From NCBI GenBank assembly GCA_037577475.1, contig JBAGJB010000197.1, positions 1-64,000 of the forward strand: DNA of 64,000 nt, in the 5' to 3' direction. A model generated the notes under the pieces. It ran no database searches and was not told the DNA's origin. It saw only the letters and a list, made by a program, of their open reading frames with translations. Position numbers and translations under genes: made by a program. This document shows, one piece after another, positions 9,701 through 24,000 of this stretch. Numbering within the stretch: position 1 is the stretch's first letter; every line of letters begins with the position of its first letter. The DNA is from Chaunax sp. Z400 (taxonomy: Eukaryota; Chordata; Actinopteri; Lophiiformes; Chaunacidae).

Positions 9701-9992
9701 GGGGGAAGTGACCAGGGGAGGGGTCAAGCTACATGTATTCATACTATACATACTGTACATACTATTCATACTGTACATACTATACATACTATTCATACTG
9801 TACATACAATACATACTATTCATACTGTACATACTATACATACTGTTCATACTATACATACTGTTCATACTGTACATACTATACATACTATTCATACTAT
9901 TCATACTATTCATACTGTACATACTATACATACTATTCATACTGTACATACTATACATACTATTCATACTATACATACTATTCATACTGTAA
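6737..9992 (+). CDS. Transposase-derived protein, DUF6729-like zinc ribbon plus DDE-like region; 3' end replaced by satellite
   Basis: Eight coding exons join in frame: 6737-7287, 7381-7535, 7626-7691, 7793-7887, 7969-8411, 8505-8823, 8951-9175 and 9261-9992. All borders are GT/AG. The product would be 861 residues, about 778 native and the last 83 from satellite. Residues 1-289 are a poorly conserved, Pro/Ala-rich N-terminus. Residues 290-437 (exon 7969-8411) resemble DUF6729: aromatic-rich FFHTRFFLWAPYRMW, then a zinc ribbon with CxxC pairs at 369/372 and 404/407. Exons 8505-9175 look like an RNase H-fold transposase core: KLDSTKK (D539), GWVTNVGNEYGQVL, and LYVDRDCC (D607/D609). A third acidic residue could not be assigned. 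After GGVKLHVF the frame enters the 9-bp satellite as Ile/Leu/Tyr repeats until TAA at 9990. Family members, as I recall, continue with a conserved C-terminus, so this copy is probably truncated. An intact promoter and splice sites suggest it may still be transcribed. Confidence 0.7.
7741..7782. repeat. (GGCT)n(GACT)n microsatellite in intron
   Basis: Short TGGC/TGAC tetranucleotide tract in the intron between 7691 and 7793. The second gene copy carries the same tract with the same repeat number at 12986-13027. This points to a very recent duplication, since such tracts change length quickly. Confidence 0.85.
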
Positions 9993-11691
9993 ATACTATT
10001 CATACTGTACATACTATTCATACTGTACATACTATTCATACTGTACATACTATACATACTATTCATACTATACATACTATTCATACTGTACATACTATTC
10101 ATACTGTACATACTATTCATACTATACATACTATTCCTACTATACATACTATTCCTACTGTACATACTGTACATACTGTACATACTATACATACTATTCA
10201 TACTGTACATACTGTACATACTATTCATACTATACATACTATTTATACTATACATACTACACATACTATACATACTACACATACTATTTATACTATACAT
10301 ACTATTTATACTATACATACTATTCATACTGTACATACTATTCATACTGTACATACTATTCATACTATTCATAATGTACATACTGTACATACTATACATA
10401 CTGTACATACTATACATACTACTCATACTGTACATACTATTCGTACTGTACATACTATTCGTACTATACATACTATTCATACTATACATACTATTCCTAC
10501 TATACATACTATTCCTACTGTACATACTATACATACTATTCATACTAGTCATACTGTACATACTACACATACTATTCATACTGTACATACTATACATACT
10601 ATTCATACTATACATACTGTACATACTATTCATACTGTACATACTACTTATACTATACATACTACACATACTATTTATACTATACATACTATTTATACTA
10701 TACATACTATTTATACTATACATACTATTCATACTGTACATACTATTCATACTGTACATACTATACATACTACTCATACTATACATACTATTCGTACTAT
10801 ACATACTGTACATACTATTCATACTGTACATACTGTACATACTATTCATACTGTACATACTATTCATACTGTACATACTATACATACTATTCATACTGTA
10901 CATACTATTCATACTGTACATACTATACATACTATTCATGCTATACATACTGTACATACTATAAATACTATTCATACTGTTCATACTGTACATACTGTAC
11001 ATACTGTACATACTATTCATACTGTACATACTATACATACTATTCATACTGTACATACTATACATACTATTCATACTGTACATACTATACATACTATTCA
11101 TACTGTACATACTATATATACTATTCATACTGTACATACTATACATACTATTCATACTGTACATACTATACATACTATTCATACTGTACATACTATACAT
11201 ACTATTCATACTATTCATACTGTACATACTATACATACTATTCATACTGTACATACTATTTATACTATACATACTATACATACTATACATTCTATACATA
11301 CTATTCATACTGTACATACTGTACATACTGTACATACTATTCATACTGTACATACTGTACATACTGTTCATACCGTACATACTATACATACTATTCATAC
11401 TATTCATACTATTCATACTGTACATACTATACATACTATTCATACTATTCATACTGTACATACTATACATACTATTCATACTGTACATACTATACATACT
11501 ATTCATACTGTACATACTATACATACTATTCATACTGTACATACTATTCATACTATTCATACTGTACATACTATTCATACTATTCATACTGTACATACTA
11601 TTCATACTGTACATACTATACATACTAAACATACTGTAGATACTATACATATTATTCATACTGTACATACTATACATATTATTCATACTGT
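9740..11691. repeat. 9-bp satellite, array 1
   Basis: About 217 tandem 9-mers of three main types: CATACTATA, CATACTATT and CATACTGTA. The array starts inside the last exon of the first gene copy, right after the codons for KLHVF. It ends at 11691 where it abuts a fragment of the same gene. Because 9 is a multiple of 3 and the units lack stops, frames in both strands stay open for hundreds of codons. An example is a minus-strand run of Met-Tyr-Ser/Asn-Ser repeats. These are not genes. Confidence 0.97.
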
Positions 11692-11734
11692 ACACAGCAT
11701 GTCCGTCGACCAGTAAGACCCTCTCCCCTTGTTG
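11692..11734 (+). pseudogene. 43-bp fragment of the transposase-derived gene
   Basis: The stretch matches 7515-7557 of the gene over 43 bases with a single difference (C to T at 11700). The matching source covers the end of the 7381-7535 exon and 22 bases of the following intron. The fragment therefore comes from genomic DNA rather than spliced RNA. It is sandwiched between the 9-bp satellite and the Lys/Arg-rich remnant. Confidence 0.9.
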
Positions 11735-11868
11735 GCAAAGAGGAGAGCAGAAAGATTCAAAAGGAAGGAGCAAAGACTTGCGCAGAAAATGAAGAGAAAG
11801 GAAAAGAGAAAACAGGACAGAAGGAAGAGACAGGAAAGAGAAGCAGAGGGGGGGAAGTGATGGATTTG
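11735..11868 (+). pseudogene. 3' remnant of Lys/Arg/Glu-rich gene, second copy
   Basis: The frame reads AKRRAERFKRKEQRLAQKMK, then a basic stretch ending RKRQEREAEGGK and TGA at about 11858-11860. It aligns with the basic frame at 3618-3745 (KARRRAERVKRKDHRLAERR and RKRQEREARGGG) but with many differences, far more than separate the two transposase-gene copies. It is therefore an older paralogue rather than part of the recent duplication. Its 5' part is missing, replaced by the 43-bp gene fragment. The following GTGTG-rich sequence resembles the 3' UTR of the first copy. Confidence 0.65.
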
Positions 11869-11959
11869 TTTATTTTTAGAACATAATTGTGTGCAGTGTG
11901 TTTATCTTATCTTTTTTGTTTGTGTGTGTCTTTTCTTTGTATGTGTATATTTGCTTTGC

Positions 11960-12387
11960 CTTTATATAATTTGTGTGTTTTGCAGTGTGTTTTTATAATT
12001 TGTGTGTGTTTTGCAGTATGTTTTTATAATTTGTGTGTGTTTTGCAGTGTGTTTTTATAATTTGTGTGTGTTTTGCGGTGTGTTTTTATAATTTGTGTGT
12101 GTTTTGCGGTGTGTTTTTATAATTTGTGTGTGTTTTGCGGTGTGTTTTTATAATTTGTGTGTGTTTTGCGGTGTGTTTTTATAATTTGTGTGTGTTTTGC
12201 GGTGTGTTTTTATAATTTGTGTGTGTTTTGCGGTGTGTTTTTATAATTTGTGTGTGTTTTGCGGTGTGTTTTTATAATTTGTGTGTGTTTTGCGGTGTGT
12301 TTTTATAATTTGTGTGTGTTTTGCGGTGTGTTTTTATAATTTGTGTGTGTTTTGCGGTGTGTTTTTATAATTTGTGTGTGTTTTGGT
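11960..12387. repeat. 31-bp minisatellite
   Basis: About 13.5 tandem copies with an exact 31-bp period. Each unit is TTTTGCGGTGTG followed by TTTTTATAATTTGTGTGTG; TTTTG starts fall at 11978, 12009, 12040, 12071 and on to 12381. The first three units have GCAG or a GTATG variant and all later ones have GCGG, which suggests recent spread of one variant. It grows out of the GT-rich 3' flank of the basic-frame remnant and stops abruptly at the start of the second gene copy. Confidence 0.95.
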
Positions 12388-15237
12388 CTGTCATGGTGGC
12401 AGTGAAGGAGCGGCGGATGCGGGAGGGAGCAGAGTCGGTGAGGGGCATGGATAAGTGTTGCGTAGGTTTTGGGGTGCACGCCAGCAGGACCTATGCTTCA
12501 CTGTACGAAGCAACTGACCGGGAGAGCAGGACGTGAGTATTGAGAAGTCATCATTTTTCAATTGTAAAAATTCACAGGTCAACTATGGAGAAAACACTCA
12601 TTCGGTTTGCCCTGTTTGTCCATAGGTACGTGCAGTGGGTGACGCGCCAGAAGCCACAGGCCGGGTCGCGGCTGAAGCAGCTGCAGGTGTACTTGGTCGG
12701 TCGCACCAACCAGGATGCAGCGGCCAGAGTTCCAGCGGCTACTCCGCCTGCCCGCCAGGACACAGCACGTCCGTCGACCAGTAAGACCCTCTCCCCTTGT
12801 TGTGTAGGCGTCTCACGAGTCCTGTTAAAAGTGCAAATGTCATACAGTCCTACATTCACTTCTTGTGCAGGCGCTGCATCCGGTGACCTGACGGACGACG
12901 TCCTCGTCGCCGCTGCTGTGGAGGTCGACTCTCAGCGTGAGTGCATTTTGGTTTTTTGTACGCCATGTCCTGTCAGTCGTTCAACTGGCTGGCTGGCTGA
13001 CTGACTGACTGACTGACTGACTGGCTGAAATTTGCAGTTGCCAGGGATGCCGCAGCACCTGTCGCCCGCCCAGGACCTTCAGGACCCCCTCCCCCCAAAC
13101 AGCTCGCGCAGCCCACCTCCACCGGTGCAGAGGTGAGATATAATTTTCTAGTAATAAGCAAAATGATATTAGTACTTAAAATAGTACTGACGGATGCGAT
13201 GTGAACGTTGCAGCTGCTGCCCAAGAAGTGGAGGAAGGCGCTGCCGGTGGAGCAGCAGGACTGGCTGGGCCGAGCTCTCTTCACCAGAGGTGTGGGAGGA
13301 CATCCCGTCCTCGTCAGTGACCTCCATCTCTGGTGGTCCCCCCCAGGAGACCGGCCCCTGTACGCGCAGCCCCCTGCCTCGTGCCATCCCTTTTTTCACA
13401 CACGCTTCTTCCTGTGGGCGCCCTACAGGATGTGGGCGTGCAGGTTTGTGTGCAAGGGATGTGGCCACAAACTCACAGGGGCTGGTCTGTACAAGACGGT
13501 GCGGAGGGTCCTGGACATGACAGGCTGGTACTTCATGGGCACGGAGTACCTGGAATGCCTGTCATGTAAGCGCAAGGTTGCTGCCTGGTCCCAGGATATC
13601 ATGGACCAGCTGGACCTGGGGCACCAGATGCAGTTTCCTGCCATCCTGACCTACAAGTAAGCAGAAATAAGAAGGCTTGTGTATTTATTTATTCATTCAA
13701 TTATTTACTGCAGCATAGCACACGATTGACCTCTTCACCACACACTCGGGTTGTCCTGCGACAAGGCGGTGGTGGGGCATTTGAGGGAGCGCACTTTGGG
13801 CAAAAGTGCGGCTTGCCTCAGAAAAACCTTGAGGGACCAGCACAGCTCAGAGTGGGCGGGGCGCGTCATCCGCTACCTCTCTGTGTTGGAGTTGCTCGGC
13901 GTCACGGAACAGCAGGACCTGCAGCAGCTGCCAAAGATGCCACCAGTGCCCTCTGCGTCCTGGCTGCTCTCCGTGTACGTGCGGGACGCCCTCGCCCGCC
14001 TGCCGGAGACCAAGGCCAGGCTTACCTCGGTGTTTGGCAGCATTTTGAAGCTGGACTCCACCAAGAAGGTGAGCTGTGATTAGGAAGATGCACGCATTTC
14101 TATGGATTGTGCTCTCAGTGTGTCCGACAATGTTTACTATTTGAAAGTATAATCGGTGTGTGACGTGACAATGTTCTTCACTGTGTCTCATGCAGATGAC
14201 CAAGAAACTGGCCGGTAAGGCCGCTGGGACAGCAGGATGGGTGACCAACGTGGGCAACGAGTACGGGCAGGTGCTCATCTCCGTCCTCACCGCCTGCGAG
14301 GGGGATGGACTGGTAGCCATGGCGCAGGGGCTCATGCGGCGCTACAGGGAGGCCAGGGTGGCACCCCCTCAGGTGCTCTACGTGGACCGGGACTGCTGCA
14401 CTCGCAACCACCAGCCCAAGGTACCGTGGCGTCTCTCACACACAGACACACTGCTGACTGCAGCTGCCATTTAAAACGACTGACCGATTGATGATTCGTT
14501 GTTAGGTCGGGCTGATGTTTGGTGAGTGGGACCAGCTGATGGTCCGCCTGGATGTGTGGCACCTCTTGCGACGCTTCGCGAGGGGCGTCACCACCGACGC
14601 CAACCTGCTGTACGGCCCCTTCATGTCCCGCCTGTCCACTGCCATCTTTGAGTGGGACGGGGAGGATGTGGAGCGGCTGAAGAGGGCAAAGCAGTCCCAG
14701 ATGGGGACGGGTGCCATCGTCCACCTGACCATTCCTGAGATGGCTCCTCACTGCCGGCGGCGGATCAGGGCGCAGCCAGAAGCCGACCGTCTGATCCAGG
14801 AGGTGCTGGATCACTTCTGGAATGCTGTGGACACCATGGGGGTCCCGCTGATTGACCGCGCCAGGATGGGGGAGATCTGGATGACCCAGCGTCGCCACCT
14901 CCACTGCATCCAGGACCCAGAGGGAGTGCAGCTCTACACGAAGACGGGGGAGGTGACCAGGGGAGGGGTCAAGCTACATGTATTCATACTATACATACTG
15001 TACATACTATACATACTATTCATACTGTACATACTATACATACTATTCATACTGTACATACAATACATACTATTCATACTGTACATACTATACATACTGT
15101 TCATACTATACATACTGTTCATACTGTACATACTATACATACTATTCATACTATTCATACTGTACATACTTTACATACTATTCATACTGTACATACTATA
15201 CATACTATTCATACTATACATACTATTCATACTGTAA
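12388..15237 (+). pseudogene. Second, headless copy of the transposase-derived gene
   Basis: Collinear with 7143-9739 at a constant offset of 5,245 bp and no net indel over 2.6 kb. Only about a dozen base differences were noticed. It lacks the promoter, exon 1 and the first 135 codons, starting in mid-exon against the 31-bp minisatellite. The acceptor before the exon matching 8505 has changed from AG to GG at 13748-13749, so normal splicing there should fail. Coding changes seen include N to K, E to D, H to N, R to M and V to D. The zinc-ribbon and DDE-like segments are otherwise intact. Like the first copy it runs into the 9-bp satellite (at 14985) and stops at TAA in a CTGTAAATAC unit at 15235. 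No promoter is evident, so I call it a pseudogene. Confidence 0.85.
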
Positions 15238-16492
15238 ATACTATTCATACTATTCATACTGTAAATACTATTCATACTGTACATACTATTCATACTGTAC
15301 ATACTATTCATACTGTACATACTATACATACTATTCATACTATTCATACTATACATACTATTCATACTGTACATACTATACATACTATTCATACTATACA
15401 TACTATTCATACTATACATACTATTTATACTATTCATACTATACATACTATTTATACTATACATACTATTCATACTATACATACTATTTATACTATTCAT
15501 ACTATACATACTATTTATACTATACATACTATACATACTATTCATACTGTACATACTATACATACTATTCATACTATACATACTATTCATACTATTCATA
15601 CTATACATACTATTCATACTATTCATACTGTACATACTATTCATACTGTACATACTTTACATACTATTCATACTGTACATACTGTACATACTTTTATACT
15701 GTACATACTATACATACTATTCATACTGTACATACTGTACATACTGTGCATACTATACATACTATACATACTAAACATACTGTTTATTCTATACATACGA
15801 TTCATACTAAACATACTGTTTATTCTATACATACTATTCATACTGTACATACTATACATACTATTCATACTGTACATACTATTCATACTATACATACTAT
15901 ACATACTATTTATACTATACATACTATTCATACTGTACATACTATACATACTACTCATACTATACATACTATTCATACTATACATACTATTCACACTGTA
16001 CAAACTATACATACTATTCACACTGTACATACTATACATACTATTCATACTGTACATACTATTCATACTGTACATACTATACATACTATTCATACTATAC
16101 ATACTATTCATACTGTACATACTAAACATACTATTCATACTGTACATCCTATTCATACTATACATACTATACATACTGTACATACTGTACATACTATTCA
16201 TACTATTCATACTATACATATTATACATACTATTCATACTGTACATACTATTCCTACTATACATACTATTCATACTAAACATACTGTTTATTCTATACAT
16301 ACTATTCATACTGTACATACTATACATACTATTCATACTACTCATACTATTCATACTGTACATACTATACATACTATACATACTATTCATACTATACATA
16401 CTATTCAAACTAAACATACTGTTTATACTATACATACTATTCATACTGTACATACTATACATACTATACATACTATTCATACTATACATACA

Positions 16493-19400
16493 TATACATA
16501 ATATTTTTTACTAAACATACTATTTATACTATACATACTATTTATACTATACTATTTATACTATTTATACTATACATACATACTATGCATACCATGCATA
16601 CCATACATACTATTCATACTATACATACTATTCATTCTATACATACTATTCATACTATACATACTATACATACTATTCATACTATACATACTATACATAC
16701 TATTATTTCTACACATACTACTACTATACATACTATTCATACTATACATACTATTTTTTACTTTACATACTATACATACTATTCATACTATACATACTAT
16801 ACATACTATTATTTCTACACATACTACTACTATACATACTATTCATACTATACATACTATTTTTTACTTTACATACTATACATACTATTCATACTATACA
16901 TACTATTCATTCTATACATACTACTACTATTCATACTATACATATTATACATACTATTCATTCTACACATACTACTACTATACATACTATTCATACTATA
17001 CATACTATTTTTACTATACATACTATACATATAAATTCTATACATACTATGCATACCATGCATACCATACATACTATTCATACTATACATACTATTCATT
17101 CTACACATACTACTACTATACATACTATTCATACTATACATACTATACATACTATTCATACTATACATACTCTTCATACTATACATATGAATTCTATACA
17201 TACTATGCATACCATGCATACCATACATACTATTCATACTATACATACTATTTTTACTATACATACTATACATACTATTCATACTGTACATACTATTCAT
17301 ACTATACATACTATACATACTATTCATACTGTACATACTATTCCTACTATACATACTATACGTACTATGCATACTATTCATACTGTACATACTATACATA
17401 CTATTCATACTATACATACTATTCCTACTATACATACTATTCATACTGTACATACACTACATACTATTCATACTATGCATACTATTCATACTACACATAC
17501 TAGTCATACTGTACATACTATACATACTATTCAAACTGTACATACTATACATACTATTCATACTATACATACTGTACATACTATTCATACTATACATACT
17601 GTACATACTATTTATACTATACATACTATACATACTATTTATACTATACATACTATTTATACTATACATACTATTCATACTGTACATACTATTCATACTA
17701 TTCATAATGTACATACTATACATACTATTCATACTGTACATACTGTACATACTATTTATACTAAACATACTACACATACTATTTATACTGTACATACTAT
17801 TTATACTATACATACTACACATACTATTTATACTATACATACTATTTATACTATACATACTGTACATACTGTACATACTATTCATACTATTCATAATGTA
17901 CATACTGTACATACTATTTATACTATACATACTACACATACTATTTATACTATACATACTATTTATACTATACATACTGTACATACTGTACATACTATTC
18001 ATACTATTCATAATGTACATACTGTACATACTATTCATACTGTACATACTATACATACTATTCATTCTACACATACTACTACTATACATACTATTCATAC
18101 TATACATACTATTTTTACTATACATACTATACATATAAATTCTATTCATACTATGCATACTATTCATACTACACATACTATTCATACTGTACATACTATA
18201 CATACTATTCATACTATACATACTATACATACTATTCATACTATACATACTGTACATACTATTCATACTATACATACTGTACATACTATTTATACTATAC
18301 ATACTACACATACTATTTATACTATACATACTATTTATACTATACATACTATTCATACTGTACATACTATTCATACTGTACATACTATACATACTACTCA
18401 TACTATACATACTATTCGTACTATACATACTATACATACTATTCATAGTATTCATACTGTACATACTATTCATACTGTACATACTATTCATACTATACAT
18501 ACTGTACATACTATTCATACTATTCATACTGTACATACTATTCATACTATACATACTATTCATACTGTACATACTATTCATACTGTACATACTATACATA
18601 CTATTCATGCTATACATACTGTACATACTATACATACTGTTCATACTGTTCATACTATTCATACTATACATACTATACATACTGTACATACTGTACATAC
18701 TATTCATACTGTACATACTATACATACTGTACATACTGTACATACTATTCATACTGTACATACTATACATACTATTCATACTGTACATACTATACATACT
18801 ATTCATACTGTACATACTATTCATACTATACATACTATTCATACTAAACATACTGTATATACTACACATACTATTCATACTGTAGATACTATACATATTA
18901 TTCATACTGTACATACTATACATATTATTCATACTGTACATACTATACATACTATACATACTGTACATACTATACATACTATACATACTGTACCTACTAT
19001 ACATACTATTTATACTATACATACTATTTATACTATACATACTATTTATACTATACATACTATTCATACTATACATACTATTCATACTGTACATACTATA
19101 CATACTATTCATACTATACATACATATACATACTATTTATACTATACATACTATTTATACTATACATACTATTCATTCTATACATACTATTCATACTATT
19201 CATTCTACACATACTACTACTATACATACTCTTCATACTATACATACTACTTTTTACTATACATACTATACATACTATTCATACTATACATATAAATTCT
19301 ATGCATACCATGCATACCATACATACTATTCATACTATACATGCCATACATACTATTTATACTATACATACTATTCATACTGTACATACTATACATACTA

Positions 19401-21029
19401 TTCATACTATACATACTATTCATTCTATACATACTATTCATACTATACATACTATTCATTCTACACATACTACTACTATTCATACTATTCATACTGTACA
19501 TACTATACATACTATTCATACTGTACATACTATACATACTATTCATACTGTACATACTCTTCGTACTATACATACTATTCATACTGTACATACTATTCAT
19601 ACTGTACATACTATACATACTATTCATACTATTCATACTGTACATACTATACATACTATTCATACTATACACACTATTCATACTATACATACTATTCATA
19701 CTGTACATACTATTCATACTGTACATACTATACATACTGTACATACTATTCATACTGTACATACTATACATACTATTCATACTGTACATACTATTCATAC
19801 TGTACATACTATACATACTATTCATACTATACATACTATTCATACTGCACATACTATTCATACTGCACATACTATACATGCTATTCATACTGTACATACT
19901 ATTCATGCTATTCATACTGTACATACTATTCATACTGTACATACTGTACATACTATTCATACTGTACATACTAAACATACTGTTTATACTATACATACTA
20001 TTCATACTGTAGATACTATACATATTATTCATACTGTACATACTATACATATTCATACTGTACATACTATTCATACTGTATATACTGTTCATACTATACA
20101 TACTATACATACTGTACATACTATACATACTATTTACACTATACATACTATTCATACTGTGCATACTATACATACTATGCATACTATACATACTATTCAT
20201 ACTATACATACATATACATACTATTTTTTACTAAACATACTATTTATACTATACATACTATTCATTCTATACATACTATTCATTCTATACATACTACTCA
20301 TACTATACATACTATACATACTATTATTTCTACACATACTACTACTATACATACTATTCATACTATACATATAAATTCTATACATACTATGTATACCATG
20401 CATACCATACATACTATTCATACTATACATGCCATACATACTATTTATACTATACATACTATTCATACTATACATACTGTTCATTCTACACATACTACTA
20501 CTATTCATACTATACATACTATTCATACTATTCATACTGTACATACTATTCATACTGTTCATACTATACATACTATTCATACTGTACATACTAAACATAC
20601 TATTCATACTGTACATGCTAAACATACTATTCATACTGTACATACTATTCATACTATTCATACTATTCATACTATACATACTATAGATACTATTCATACT
20701 GTACATACTATTCATACTATTCATATTATACATATTATACATACTATTCATACTGTACATACTATTCCTACTATACATACTATTCATACTAAACATACTG
20801 TTTATTCTATACATACTATTCATACTGTACATACTATACATACTATTCATACTATACATACTATACATACTATTCATACTGTACATACTATACATACTAT
20901 TCATACTATACATACTATTCATACTAAACATACTGTTTATACTATACATACTCTACATACTATTTATACTATACATACTATTCATACTGTACATACTATA
21001 CATACTATACATACTATTCATACTATACA
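16493..21029. repeat. Higher-order unit 1 of the 9-bp satellite
   Basis: It begins at the block CATATACATAATATTTTTTAC and contains, in order, CATACCATGCATACC blocks (about 16585, 17049, 17205, 19301), a related TTTTTTAC block at 20223 and another CATACCATG block near 20389. The next unit repeats this order. Offsets between matching landmarks fall from 4,537 bp at the left to 3,984 bp at the right. Confidence 0.75.
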
Positions 21030-24000
21030 TACATATACATAATATTTTTTACTAAACATACTATTTATACTATACATACTATTCATTCTATACATACTAT
21101 ACATACTATACATACTATTATTTCTACACATACTACTACTATACATACTATTCATACTATACATACTATACATACTATTATTTCTACACATACTACTACT
21201 ATACATACTATTCATACTATACATACTATTTTTTACTTTACATACTATACATACTATTCATACTATACATACTATTCATTCTATACATACTACTACTATT
21301 CATACTATACATATTATACATACTATTCATTCTACACATACTACTACTATACATACTATTCATACTATACATACTATTTTTACTATACATACTATACATA
21401 TAAATTCTATACATACTATGCATACCATGCATACCATACATACTATTCATACTATACATACTATTCATTCTACACATACTACTACTACTATACATACTAT
21501 TCATACTATACATACTATACATACTATTCATACTATACATACTATTCATACTATACATACTCTTCATACTATACATATGAATTCTATACATACTATGCAT
21601 ACCATGCATACCATACATACTATTCATACTATACATACTATTTTTACTATACATACTATACATACTATTCATACTGTACATACTATTCATACTATACATA
21701 CTATTCATACTGTACATACTATTCCTACTATACATACTATACGTACTATGCATACTATTCATACTGCACATACTATACATACTATTCATACTATACATAC
21801 TATTCCTACGATACATACTATTCATACTGTACATACACTACATACTATTCATACTATGCATACTATTCATACTACACATACTAGTCATACTGTACATACT
21901 ATACATACTATTCAAACTGTACATACTATACATACTATTCATACTATACATACTGTACATACTATTCATACTATACATACTGTACATACTATTTATACTA
22001 TACATACTATACATACTATTTATACTATACATACTATTTATACTATACATACTATTCATACTGTACATACTATTCATACTATTCATAATGTACATACTAT
22101 ACATACTATTCATACTGTACATACTGTACATACTATTTATACTATACATACTACACATACTATTTATACTATACATACTATTTATACTATACATACTATT
22201 CATACTGTACATACTATTCATACTATTCATAATGTACATACTGTACATACTATTCATACTGTACATACTATACATACTATTCATTCTACACATACTACTA
22301 CTATACATACTATTCATACTATACATACTATTTTTACTATACATACTATACATATAAATTCTATTCATACTATGCATACTATTCATACTACACATACTAT
22401 TCATACTGTACATACTATACATACTATTCATACTATACATACTATACATACTATTCATACTATACATACTGTACATACTATTCATACTATACATACTGTA
22501 CATACTATTTATACTATACATACTACACACACTATTTATACTATACATACTATTTATACTATACATACTATTCATACTGTACATACTATTCATACTATTC
22601 ATAATGTACATACTGTACATACTATTCATACTGTACATACTATACATACTACTCATACTATACATACTATTCGTACTATACATACTATACATACTATTCA
22701 TACTATTCATACTGTACATACTATTCATACTATTCATACTGTACATACTATACATACTATACATACTATTCATACTATACATACTATTCATACTGTACAT
22801 ACTATTCATACTGTACATACTATACATACTATTCATGCTATACATACTGTACATACTATACATACTGTTCATACTATTCATACTATACATACTATACATA
22901 CTGTACATACTGTACATACTGTACATACTATTCATACTGTACATACTATACATACTATTCATACTGTACATACTATTCATACTATACATACTATTCATAC
23001 TAAACATACTGTATATACTACACATACTATTCATACTGTAGATACTATACATATTATTCATACTGTACATACTATACATATTATTCATACTGTACATACT
23101 ATACATACTATACATACTGTACATACTATACATACTATACATACTGTACATACATATACATACTATTTATACTATACATACTATTCATTCTATACATACT
23201 ATTCATACTATTCATTCTACACATACTACTACTATACATACTCTTCATACTATACATACTACTTTTTACTAGACATACTATACATACTATTCATACTATA
23301 CATATAAATTCTATGCATACCATGCATACCATACATACTATTCATACTATACATGCCATACATACTATTTATACTATACATACTATTCATACTGTACATA
23401 CTATACATACTATTCATACTATACATACTATTCATTCTATACATACTATTCATACTATACATACTATTCATTCTACACATACTACTACTATTCATACTAT
23501 TCATACTGTACATACTATACATACTATTCATACTGTACATACTATACATACTATTCATACTGTACATACTCTTCGTACTATACATACTATTCATACTGTA
23601 CATACTATTCATACTGTACATACTATACATACTGTACATACTATTCATACTGTACATACTATACATACTATTCATACTATACACACTATTCATACTATAC
23701 ATACTATTCATACTGTACATACTATTCATACTGTACATACTATACATACTGTACATACTATACATACTGTACATACTATACATACTATACATACTATTCA
23801 TACTATACATACTATACATACTATTCATACTGCACATACTATTTATACTGCACATACTATACATACTATTCATACTGTAAATACTATTCATACTATTCAT
23901 ACTATACATACTATTCATACTGTACATCCTATACATACTATTCATACTATACATACTAAACATACTGTTTATACTATACATACTATTCATACTGTAGATA

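Noticed and set aside
9689..11773. 694-codon minus-strand frame of Met-Tyr-Ser/Asn-Ser-Met repeats
   Set aside because: It is a translation of the 9-bp satellite. The period is a multiple of three and the units lack stops, so length carries no coding evidence. No promoter or splice context.
17049..19295. 748-codon plus-strand frame of His-Thr-Ile repeats
   Set aside because: Same artefact of the 9-bp period; equivalent frames are open on both strands at once.
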